From positions 2,187,001 to 2,251,000 of the forward strand of contig NZ_CP055157.1 of NCBI RefSeq assembly GCF_013367775.1: a stretch of 64,000 bases of DNA. The letters run 5' to 3'. The position numbers were made by a program, and so were the translations under genes. The DNA comes from Microbulbifer sp. YPW1. GTDB lineage: Bacteria; Pseudomonadota; Gammaproteobacteria; Pseudomonadales; Cellvibrionaceae. Below are positions 1-7,865 of this stretch, one piece after another. The notes beneath the pieces are model-generated. The model was not told where the DNA came from. It was given only the letters and a program-made list of their open reading frames with translations, and ran no database searches. The stretch's first letter is position 1. The number at the start of each line of letters is the position of its first letter.

Positions 1-774
1 TTTTCCGGCCAGCAGTCCCTGACCCTTGTGCGCTTGCCGGAAGATGCCGGTGTCGGGCAGCAATTGCTCGCCCTGCTACCGCTACCGCAGCAGTGGACCC
101 TGGACAACTTCCGCGCGGTGCTCACCGAGCAGCCGTTCCTGCGCTGGCTGGGTAACAGCCTGATCGTCGCTTTCGCCACCACCCTGGTGGGCTTGTCCCT
201 CAGCTGTACTGCGGCTTACGCGTTTTCCCGTTTCCGCTTCGCCGGCCGTGCGCGCGGTATGATGCTGTTCCTGATCTCGCAGATGTTCCCGGCGGTACTG
301 ATGCTGATCCCGCTGTATGTGATCGTGGTGCAGTGGCTGGGGCTGGGGAATTCCTGGCTGGGACTGATCCTGGTCTACTCGATCACCGCGCTGCCGTTCT
401 GTGTGTGGATGCTGAAGGGCTACTTCGACACGCTGCCCTACGAAATCGAGGAGTCCGCCCTGCTGGAGGGCGCAAGCCGCTGGACAATCTTCACCCGCAT
501 TGTTCTGCCCCTGGCGCGCCCGGCCATCGCCGTGACCGGTCTGTTCGCATTTATGACCGCCTGGAACGAGTTCATCCTCGCCTCCATCTTTATGGATGAG
601 GAATCCCGCTACACCGTGCCGGTGGGGCTGCGTTTCTTTGTCAGTGATTACGCGTCTGAATGGGGCTACTTTGCCGCGGGGTCGATCCTGGTGTCGCTGC
701 CGGTGGTGCTGCTGTTTCTCGCCCTGCAGCGCGCCCTCGTGTCCGGGCTCTCTGCCGGAGCGGTCAAGGGGTAG
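1..774 (+). CDS. malG: Maltose/maltodextrin ABC transporter permease MalG (5'-truncated)
   Basis: This is an inner-membrane permease subunit of the maltose/maltodextrin importer, which would pair with MalF, MalK and MalE. The reading frame is open to the left edge, so the start lies outside the window. Several hydrophobic segments are visible. The EAA loop that contacts the ATPase reads EESALLEGASRWTIFTRIVLPL. The C-terminus GLSAGAVKG closely matches the GLTAGGVKG end typical of MalG. MalF and MalK would be expected just upstream, outside the window. Finding MalG here fits the glucokinase and starch genes further right, although a glucan locus lies between them. The family call is secure. The substrate is inferred from MalG likeness. 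Confidence 0.9.
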   Translation, partial: FSGQQSLTLVRLPEDAGVGQQLLALLPLPQQWTLDNFRAVLTEQPFLRWLGNSLIVAFATTLVGLSLSCTAAYAFSRFRFAGRARGMMLFLISQMFPAVLMLIPLYVIVVQWLGLGNSWLGLILVYSITALPFCVWMLKGYFDTLPYEIEESALLEGASRWTIFTRIVLPLARPAIAVTGLFAFMTAWNEFILASIFMDEESRYTVPVGLRFFVSDYASEWGYFAAGSILVSLPVVLLFLALQRALVSGLSAGAVKG

Positions 775-1151
775 TCCCGCGCAGGTCACTCGACGATACT
801 GCGACCTCGGAGTCAATCTCTGGCCGTTTGGTCACTCGCACGGTGACGCTCCTGTTTTCCCGTCTCGGAGGCGTGCCGCCCCAACCTGGATCGCCGTCTG
901 CTCGCACTTGGTGCAGATCTGCGCCAAAATTATAACTAATTGATTTTAAAGGATTTTTTTATTCCCGGTTTGCCGGGACCAAGGTGGGATAGTCCATTTC
1001 TCGCGTTTTTACCAAGGTGGGACGACTCAAATTGTGGCGTGGCGGGAGTATAGCGTGGCGCCAGATCGGGTTATCCTAGTGCGGTCTTCGAGGTACCCGA
1101 ATCCGGCGAAACCTATAACGAAAATGACGTGACGATGGGGGAGACAACTCC
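775..1151. other. Intergenic region between malG and the first TonB receptor
   Basis: No credible gene is present in these 377 bases. The region holds the tandem motif-A sites (980-1026). A ribosome-binding site, GGGGGAGA, sits about 7 bases before the receptor start at 1152. No clear intrinsic terminator was seen after malG. The short open frames here are frame shadows or run through non-coding sequence. Confidence 0.6.
980..1026 (+). promoter_or_regulatory. Tandem motif-A sites upstream of glucan TonB receptor
   Basis: Two direct copies of the same sequence are seen: CAAGGTGGGATAGTC at 980-994 and CAAGGTGGGACGAC at 1013-1026. They are exactly 33 bp apart, about three helical turns, and lie about 125-170 bp upstream of the receptor start. 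Similar sequences occur upstream of the DHOR, GH16 and GH3 genes and between the AraC-type regulator and glucokinase. The spacing and recurrence suggest a binding site for a dimeric activator. The regulator is not identified. The AraC-type protein at 21901-23055 is a candidate by proximity only. Confidence 0.6.
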
Positions 1152-4100
1152 ATGAACAGAATGACCGGATTCAAGAAGAATTCCATTGCGGTAGCCATCG
1201 CGACCACCATGGTCGGCATCACCGGCGTAAGTGGCTCCGCCTTTGCCCAAACCGAACAGGACGCAGCACTAGAAGAAGTGGTGGTGCTGGGTATCCGCGG
1301 CAGTCTCGAAAAATCCATGGACGTGAAGCGCGATGCGAAGGGCATCGTGGACGCGATTTCCGCAGAAGATATCGGCAAGTTCCCCGATACCAACCTGGCG
1401 GAATCCATGCAGCGTATCTCCGGTGTGTCTATCGATCGTGTGAACGGTGAAGGTAGTAAAGTCACCGTGCGCGGCCTGGGCCCGGATTTCAACCTGGTAA
1501 CCCTGAATGGTCGTCAGGTTGCGCGCACCACCGGCGGTCGCTCCTTTGACTTCCAGAATATCGCCTCGGACATGGTTACCGGCGTAGAGGTCTCCAAGAC
1601 CAGCAACGCCACTCTCCCCTCCGGCGGTATGGGCGCCACCATCAACCTGCTGACTGCCCGTCCGTTCGACACCCCCGAGCGCACCATGCGCTTTGGCGTC
1701 AAGGGCGTGATGGACGAGTCCTCCGATGACGCGAGCATGACGCCGGAGTACAGCGGCTTCTATTCCGACACCTTTGCCGATGGCAAATTCGGCGTGGCCA
1801 TTTCCGGCTCTGTACAGGAGCGCGAGAGCGGTAGCCAGCAGGCACTGGTACCCGGTGGCTGGATCAGTGTCGAAGGCCAGATGGACAACAACTGGGACGG
1901 CGTGAATGATGCCTGGGGCGCAGTGCCGCTGGAAAACCAGGTCAACCGTCCGGGTGAAGGCGATATCTACTCCGTCGCGCAGAACGCCGCCTTCAAATTT
2001 GAAGAGCAGCAGCGCAAGCGCACCAATGGCCAGCTGGTTCTGCAGTGGGCGCCGACCGACGACGTTACCGCGACTCTGGATTACAACTACTACCAGAACA
2101 AGATCGCCAAGCAGTTCAACGATATCTCCGTATATCACGCCTGGCAGGGTGACCAGCGCGGCGTGTGGAGTGACGGCCCCATCTCCACCCCGATCATCTA
2201 CTCCGAGTTCTACGGCGCACCCAGCGATGTGGCCATGGGCGGCGGCAGCACCGCGGAAATTCACGAAGGCGATATGCTGGGCGTGAACCTCGAGTGGCAG
2301 GTGAGCGACAAGCTGAACCTGTTCTTCGATGGCCAGCACTCCGAAGCCGAGCGCACCCCGGACAGCCCCTGGGGCACCAGCAACGTGCTGACCGTTGCCG
2401 CCATGGTGCGCGAAGCCAGCAGTGTGGACTTCACCGGCGATATCCCGGCCATCTATGTGGACTCCGCCAACGGCGTGAACGCCTCCGATATCATCGTTAC
2501 CGGTTCCGTGTTCACCAACTCCAAGGATTACTCCGAGGTTGACCAGTTCCGCTTTGGCGGTAACTTCGAGATCAACGAATCCAGCGATATCGATTTCGGC
2601 ATCGCCCGCCAGGAAGTGTCCAACCGTTCACAGTCTGTATTTGTACAGCGCAATAACTGGGGTGGCGCCGGCCCGGCTTCCGACCTGCCGGACGAGCTGT
2701 TCACCGCCAAAAGCATTTCCGACAAGTTCGACGAATCCTGGGGAGACTTCTCCGAGGTCGGCGGGCTGGAGCCGCTGGACATCTACTACGCGTGGAACTT
2801 CGACGCGGTGCGCGCCGTGGCTGAAAACCTGTATGCAAACAACGCGACAGACCTGGGCACTGCCAACCGTGTAGGTGATTGTGGCACCGCCTTCTGTGCG
2901 TCTACCGACTACGCGTCTGACACCGACCGCGCCACCACCGAGACCTCCACCTCGGCGTATGCCCAGTACAACTTCAGTTCTGAAGTGCGCGGCATGCCCT
3001 ATGAAGTGAATACCGGCCTGCGCTACGAACAGACAGATGTGGATTCCGTGTCCGTGGTTCCGGAATACGACCGAGCGGAGTGGAACTCCAACAACGAAGT
3101 CGCCATTCTCGGCACCGGCGAGCAGGTATACCTGAGCGAAGAGGGTAACTACGACTACTGGCTGCCCAGCATCGCGTTCAAAATGGATGTCACCGAAGAC
3201 GTAGTAACCCGCGCTGCAGTCAGCAAGGCGATCACCCGTCCGGATTACAACTCCATCAAGGGCGGCACCACCATCGGCACTATTGCCAATGGCGGCATCG
3301 GCGGCGGTTCTACCGGTAACCCGAGCCTGCTCCCCTACGAATCGATCAACTACGATCTTTCCGTGGAGTGGTACTACGGTGAGACCAGTTACGCCTCTGT
3401 GGGCCTGTTCCGCAAGGACGTATCCAACTTCATCAGCAACGCGAAAACTGAAAAGTCACTGTTCAATATCGCCAACCCGGCGGACGGTGCCCTGGTGGAT
3501 GAAGCGCGGGCAAACGGTGCCAACGATGCAGAATCCATTCGTCAGTACATCGCTGCGAACTATGCCGATAGCGATTATGTTGATGTGACCTACCAGGAAG
3601 ATGGCGTCACCGTCGACAAGATCTTCATCAAGGGTAACCCTGCCACCGACAACGACATGGTCTTCCTTGTCGATACCCCGGTGAACAGCGATGTGGACAA
3701 CACCATCGACGGCGTTGAGCTGGCGGTGCAGCACATGTTTGGTGAGACTGGTTTTGGTCTGCAGGCCAACTACACCATCGTGGATTCCGAACTCAGCTAC
3801 GATCCGTTCATCCTGGTTGACCAGGAAGCCATGGTCGGCCTGAGTGACTCCGCGAACCTGGTGGGCTTCTACGACAAGAACGGATTCCAGGCGCGTATCG
3901 CTTACAACTGGCGCGACGAGTTCCTGAGCTCCCGCGGCCAGAATACCGGCGCCAACCCGCAGTATGTTGAAGCTTACAGCCAGATCGACCTGAACGTGAG
4001 CTACGAGCTGCCGCAGCTGGAAGGCTTGCAGGTGTTCCTGGAAGGCATCAACGTTACCGACGAAGCACAGCGTGTTCACGGCCGTGACAAGCGTCAGCTA

Positions 4101-4157
4101 CTGGGTTACTACCAGGGTGGTGCTCGCTGGCAGCTGGGTGCCCGCTACGCCTTCTAA
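1152..4157 (+). CDS. TonB-dependent receptor, probable beta-glucan oligosaccharide importer
   Basis: This outer-membrane transporter of 1,001 residues has a signal peptide (about residues 1-33, ending AFAQ). A plug domain follows (about 45-170), with the TonB-box-like EEVVVLG near residue 41 and the RDAKGIVDAISAEDIGKFPD segment typical of the Caulobacter-type carbohydrate receptors (TIGR01782 group). A large beta-barrel ends in the expected aromatic residue (RYAF). The ATG start has a strong Shine-Dalgarno sequence. The downstream genes (SapC, cupin_8, halogenase-like, then laminarinases) suggest that it imports laminarin oligosaccharides. Tandem motif-A sites lie upstream and an intrinsic terminator follows. 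The family is clear. The substrate is inferred from context. Confidence 0.9.
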   Translation: MNRMTGFKKNSIAVAIATTMVGITGVSGSAFAQTEQDAALEEVVVLGIRGSLEKSMDVKRDAKGIVDAISAEDIGKFPDTNLAESMQRISGVSIDRVNGEGSKVTVRGLGPDFNLVTLNGRQVARTTGGRSFDFQNIASDMVTGVEVSKTSNATLPSGGMGATINLLTARPFDTPERTMRFGVKGVMDESSDDASMTPEYSGFYSDTFADGKFGVAISGSVQERESGSQQALVPGGWISVEGQMDNNWDGVNDAWGAVPLENQVNRPGEGDIYSVAQNAAFKFEEQQRKRTNGQLVLQWAPTDDVTATLDYNYYQNKIAKQFNDISVYHAWQGDQRGVWSDGPISTPIIYSEFYGAPSDVAMGGGSTAEIHEGDMLGVNLEWQVSDKLNLFFDGQHSEAERTPDSPWGTSNVLTVAAMVREASSVDFTGDIPAIYVDSANGVNASDIIVTGSVFTNSKDYSEVDQFRFGGNFEINESSDIDFGIARQEVSNRSQSVFVQRNNWGGAGPASDLPDELFTAKSISDKFDESWGDFSEVGGLEPLDIYYAWNFDAVRAVAENLYANNATDLGTANRVGDCGTAFCASTDYASDTDRATTETSTSAYAQYNFSSEVRGMPYEVNTGLRYEQTDVDSVSVVPEYDRAEWNSNNEVAILGTGEQVYLSEEGNYDYWLPSIAFKMDVTEDVVTRAAVSKAITRPDYNSIKGGTTIGTIANGGIGGGSTGNPSLLPYESINYDLSVEWYYGETSYASVGLFRKDVSNFISNAKTEKSLFNIANPADGALVDEARANGANDAESIRQYIAANYADSDYVDVTYQEDGVTVDKIFIKGNPATDNDMVFLVDTPVNSDVDNTIDGVELAVQHMFGETGFGLQANYTIVDSELSYDPFILVDQEAMVGLSDSANLVGFYDKNGFQARIAYNWRDEFLSSRGQNTGANPQYVEAYSQIDLNVSYELPQLEGLQVFLEGINVTDEAQRVHGRDKRQLLGYYQGGARWQLGARYAF

Positions 4158-4189
4158 ACCATTTCACAGGATGGTTTGAATAGGCACGG

Positions 4190-4224
4190 AAAGCCGCTGG
4201 TCGTCAGGTCAGCGGCTTTTTTTA
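4190..4224 (+). terminator. Intrinsic terminator after the first TonB receptor
   Basis: A perfect 10-bp stem, AAAGCCGCTG (4190-4199) pairing with CAGCGGCTTT (4210-4219), is followed by a T run. It lies 33 bp after the receptor stop codon and separates the receptor transcript from the sapC-like gene. Confidence 0.85.
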
Positions 4225-4293
4225 TACCGCAATTGAACTCAGCCAAAATAGGCTGCCGTGAAAACAATAACAATGAGTGAAGAGAGAAGTAGG

Positions 4294-5025
4294 ATGACGA
4301 ATGCAGTACTGCTGAACAATGTAGAGCATCGCGATCTGCGGGTGCAGACAGGGCGCTCGGCGGCGTTTGGTGACGACAACTGGTATGCGCTGACCTTCCC
4401 GCTGGAGTTTCGCGCACTGCAGGGCCAGTACCCGATTTTTTTCCAGAAAGATGCCAACACCGGCGCTTTCTTTCCGCTTGCACTACTCGGGCTGGAACCC
4501 GGGGAAAACCTTTACCTGCGCGACGATCAATGGGCGGCTTCCTACCTCCCGCTGACCATTCGCCGTGAACCGTTTCTGATCGGGCGCCAGAATTTTGTGG
4601 AAGACGGTGTGCAGAAAACCCGTCGCGTGATTCATATTGACCTGGATAGCCCGCGGGTGAATCGCGAGCAGGGTGAAGCCCTGTTTCTTGAGTACGGCGG
4701 CAACTCTCCCTTCCTGGATGGCGTGGCGGACATGCTGGAAGCGATCCACCACGGTATCGAGCAGAGCGAAAAATTTATTCGCGCACTGCAGATTCACGGT
4801 CTGCTGGAATCCTTCACCATGGATATCACACTGGATAACGGCGAGGCCAACCAGCTGAAGGGTTTCTACACCATCGACGAGGAGCGCCTGCGCGCGCTGA
4901 ACGCTGAGGATCTGAATGAACTGCACCAGGCGGGATTCCTGGAGGCCATATACATGGTGCTGGCTTCCCAGTCCCAGGTGCGTCGCCTGATCGATGAAAA
5001 GAACCGTCGCAACGCCGCTCAGTGA
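4294..5025 (+). CDS. SapC family protein
   Basis: The protein resembles the SapC family (PF07277), which is often encoded beside TonB-dependent receptors and tryptophan-halogenase-like genes in Alphaproteobacteria and Gammaproteobacteria. Its biochemical role is poorly known. The family signature is visible early: VLLNNVEHRDLRV, then the tyrosine- and phenylalanine-rich FPLEFRALQGQYPIFF, then the LPLTIRREPFLIG stretch. The frame is open from a GTG at 4258. I prefer ATG 4294 because GAGAGAAG precedes it and the family N-terminus begins there (243 residues). The gene ends 8 bp before the cupin gene, so the two are almost certainly cotranscribed. No signal peptide was seen. Confidence 0.85.
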   Translation: MTNAVLLNNVEHRDLRVQTGRSAAFGDDNWYALTFPLEFRALQGQYPIFFQKDANTGAFFPLALLGLEPGENLYLRDDQWAASYLPLTIRREPFLIGRQNFVEDGVQKTRRVIHIDLDSPRVNREQGEALFLEYGGNSPFLDGVADMLEAIHHGIEQSEKFIRALQIHGLLESFTMDITLDNGEANQLKGFYTIDEERLRALNAEDLNELHQAGFLEAIYMVLASQSQVRRLIDEKNRRNAAQ

Positions 5026-5033
5026 GGTGTGAA

Positions 5034-6068
5034 ATGACACAGCCGTTTATTGAAACCGCAGGCCTGCCGGCCACCCGTGAAGCCCGTGACATTACACCGG
5101 ACAATGCACTGGACGCGCTTGCGGGTATCACCGAGCCGCTGGTGCTGCGGGGATACTGCGCGGATTATCCCGCGGTCGCCGCCGCAAGGGAATCTCCGCA
5201 AAAAATGGCAGAGTACCTGCTGGATCAATACAGCGGTCATCCGGTCAATGGTTGCTACGGCGGGGCGGAAACCGGTGGGCGGGTGTTTTACAACGAAGAC
5301 CTGAGCGGATTCAATTTCGAAACCCGCCGGGTGGCACTGGGCGAATTGCTGGACGACATTCTTAGCGGTGCCGGTGCACAGCAGGCAGCCATGCGCTATA
5401 TGCCCTCCAGTGAGGTTTCTTACTGGTTTCCCCGGTTTTCCGCGGCCAACGATGCCGGGGTCGCCAGTGTTTCCCCCATCGGCTCACTGTGGCTCGGCAA
5501 CAAGGTGCGTATCGCCGCGCACTACGATTTTCCGAATAATCTCGCCTGCAATATTGCCGGTAAACGCCGCTTTACCCTGTTGCCGCCGGAGCAGATTGGC
5601 AATCTCTATCCCGGCCCACTGGAGTTCGCGCCGGGCGGGCAGGAGATCAGCCTGGTGGATTTCTACAATCCCGATTTTGAGCGCTTCCCGCGCTTTCGCG
5701 AGGCCCTGGCCAGCGCACAGGTGGCGGAGCTGGAAGCGGGTGATGCGCTGTATATTCCCGGCATGTGGTGGCACCACGTAGAGAGCCTGGATACGTTGAA
5801 CGTGCTGTACACCCACTGGTGGCGGGATTCGGCCCCGTACCTGGGGCGGCCGACCAATGCGTTGCTGCACGCCATGCTCGGATTGCGCGATCTGCCGCAA
5901 CACCAGCGAAAGGCGTGGCGGGCACTATTTGATTACTATGTATTTGAGGCGGGCGCCGAATCTGCCGAGCACATTGAGCCCGCGGCACGCGGTATTCAGG
6001 AACAGCCACTGTCGCTGGAAAAAGCGATGCAACTGCGCGCAAAACTACAAAATGACCTGAAACGGTAA
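5034..6068 (+). CDS. Cupin_8 / JmjC-like domain protein
   Basis: This protein of 344 residues resembles the cupin_8 (JmjC-like, PF13621) Fe(II)/2-oxoglutarate oxygenase fold. The metal-binding HxD is visible in AAHYDFPNN. A later histidine lies in GMWWHHVESL, and the core GKRRFTLLPPEQ is typical. Its role in carbohydrate loci is unknown; hydroxylation or sensing are possibilities. The ATG at 5034 has GAGGTG just upstream, which overlaps the SapC stop region and indicates translational coupling. The halogenase-like gene follows 42 bp later in the same direction. The fold call is firm. Enzyme activity is an inference. Confidence 0.85.
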   Translation: MTQPFIETAGLPATREARDITPDNALDALAGITEPLVLRGYCADYPAVAAARESPQKMAEYLLDQYSGHPVNGCYGGAETGGRVFYNEDLSGFNFETRRVALGELLDDILSGAGAQQAAMRYMPSSEVSYWFPRFSAANDAGVASVSPIGSLWLGNKVRIAAHYDFPNNLACNIAGKRRFTLLPPEQIGNLYPGPLEFAPGGQEISLVDFYNPDFERFPRFREALASAQVAELEAGDALYIPGMWWHHVESLDTLNVLYTHWWRDSAPYLGRPTNALLHAMLGLRDLPQHQRKAWRALFDYYVFEAGAESAEHIEPAARGIQEQPLSLEKAMQLRAKLQNDLKR

Positions 6069-6110
6069 CTGCCGGGAAAACGCAGGCAATAACGAGTTGA
6101 GAGAACGAGC

Positions 6111-7604
6111 GTGAACACACAAAACAATATTCGCAAAGTGATCATTGCCGGTGGCGGTACAGCGGGCTGGATGGCAGCGGCTGCGCTGGCGAAACTGCTG
6201 GGAAAAAATCTCGATATAACACTGGTTGAATCCGAGGCAATCGGCACCGTCGGTGTCGGCGAGGCAACCATCCCCACCCTGCACCTGTTCCACCAGTTAC
6301 TCGGTATCGACGAGCGTGAGATGATGGCGGCAACCAACGCGACCTTCAAACTGGGGATCGCGTTCGAAAACTGGAAAGATGTCGGGCAGGACTACATCCA
6401 CTCGTTTGGTGCCGCGGGCAAAGATTGCTGGGCGTGTAACTTCAGCCATTTCTGGGTGAAGGGACGACAGCTGGGCATCGAGCACGATATCGGCGATTAC
6501 ACCAAAGAACATCTCGGTGCGCGCATGGGGCGCTATGCGGTTTCCCCGCGCAGCGAGCGCACCCATGCCTATCATTTTGATGCCAGCCTCTACGCAAAAT
6601 ATCTGCGCACCCTCGCGGAAAAACACGGTGCGCTGCGGGTCGAAGGAAAAATCGAGAATGTACAGCTCGACCACCACAGCGGTCATATCAAGGCACTGCA
6701 ACTGGAAAATGGCGAGCTGCTGGAAGGCGACCTGTTTATCGACTGCACCGGCTTCCGTGGCCTGCTGATCGATCAGGCATTGCACACCGGGTTTGACGAC
6801 TGGGGGCACTGGCTGCCCTGTGATCGCGCGGTGGCGGTGCAGACAGGAAAATCCGCAAATCCAGTACCTTACACCCGTTCCATCGCGCGCGAGTCCGGCT
6901 GGCAGTGGCGTATTCCGCTGCAATCCCGCACCGGCAATGGCCTGGTTTTCTGCAGCCATTACATGGATGAAGGCGCGGCCACCAGGCAGCTGCTGGAAAA
7001 TGTCGAGGGTGAACCACTCAACGATCCGCGGGTGATCCCCTTCCGCACCGGCACCCGCCGCCAGCACTGGAATAAAAACTGTGTGGCGATCGGCTTGTCC
7101 AGTGGGTTTATCGAACCGCTGGAGTCCACCAGCATCCACCTGATCCAGCGCAGTATCGTACGGCTGCTGACCCTGTTCCCCTCCACCGGTATCGTGCAGA
7201 CGGATGTGGATGAATATAACCAGCTGATCCGTGAAGAGACGGAAAATGTTCGCGATTTCGTGATCCTGCACTACAAGCTGACCGATCGTCAGGATTCGGA
7301 ATTCTGGCGTCACTGCCGCGGTATGGATATTCCGGAATCTCTCGCGCGCCGTATGGAAGTGTTCGAGCAGAGTGGTCGCGTTTACCAGAATGGTACGGAA
7401 CTGTTTGGCGAGAGTTCGTGGCTACAAGTATTACTCGGCCAGGGATTAATGCCGAAAAGCTACCACCCCATCGTAGATATGATGAGTGACGAAGAGTTGA
7501 GCCGTTTCCTCTCGGGTATTCGCAGTCAGGTGCGCGGTGTAGTGGATGGATGGCCGGACCATATGGAGTTCATCAACCATTACTGCAAAGCCCGGATGGA
7601 ATAA
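6111..7604 (+). CDS. Tryptophan halogenase family flavoprotein
   Basis: This 497-residue flavin-dependent halogenase-like protein (PF04820) has the FAD-binding GGGTAGW near residues 14-20, the WQWRIPLQ segment and SGFIEPLESTSIHL. The two residues that define catalysis in PrnA, Lys79 and Glu346, have equivalents here at Lys80 (TFKLGIAFENW) and Glu335 (EPLES), so the active site looks intact. Members beside TonB receptors have no established substrate, and no reductase gene is nearby. It is third in the SapC-cupin-halogenase operon, starting at GTG 6111 after GAGAGAAC. A second copy, 27791-29287, accompanies the second receptor. The family is certain. Real halogenation is uncertain. Confidence 0.88.
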   Translation: MNTQNNIRKVIIAGGGTAGWMAAAALAKLLGKNLDITLVESEAIGTVGVGEATIPTLHLFHQLLGIDEREMMAATNATFKLGIAFENWKDVGQDYIHSFGAAGKDCWACNFSHFWVKGRQLGIEHDIGDYTKEHLGARMGRYAVSPRSERTHAYHFDASLYAKYLRTLAEKHGALRVEGKIENVQLDHHSGHIKALQLENGELLEGDLFIDCTGFRGLLIDQALHTGFDDWGHWLPCDRAVAVQTGKSANPVPYTRSIARESGWQWRIPLQSRTGNGLVFCSHYMDEGAATRQLLENVEGEPLNDPRVIPFRTGTRRQHWNKNCVAIGLSSGFIEPLESTSIHLIQRSIVRLLTLFPSTGIVQTDVDEYNQLIREETENVRDFVILHYKLTDRQDSEFWRHCRGMDIPESLARRMEVFEQSGRVYQNGTELFGESSWLQVLLGQGLMPKSYHPIVDMMSDEELSRFLSGIRSQVRGVVDGWPDHMEFINHYCKARME

Positions 7605-7741
7605 GCTGCACTGAAATTTTTCAGGCCGCGAGTCCATCGAGAGGTTGCCGATAACTGTTGAAGGGTTCACAAAAAATATTTTGCAAATGGTACCTCTGTG
7701 CCTGTTTGGCGCAGGGAGCCGCGCCATTTAAATGCGATTTA

Positions 7742-7755
7742 CAAAGTGGGACGAT
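7742..7755 (+). promoter_or_regulatory. Motif-A site upstream of the diheme glucan-binding protein
   Basis: CAAAGTGGGACGAT lies 111-124 bp before the ATG at 7866 and matches 13 of 14 positions of CAARGTGGGRCGAC. It is followed by TTTTTAGTCCC, so GGGAC and GTCCC form a short inverted repeat (about 7748-7765). The rest of the 7605-7865 gap shows no gene. Confidence 0.55.
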
Positions 7756-7865
7756 TTTTAGTCCCGGAAAAGTCTAGTTTCACCGACGCAAAACATAAGA
7801 GTGCAATGGAAAGTGCATTAGCGCTCGCGAACTCGAATAACCAATAATCAATGCGAGGTTCATTC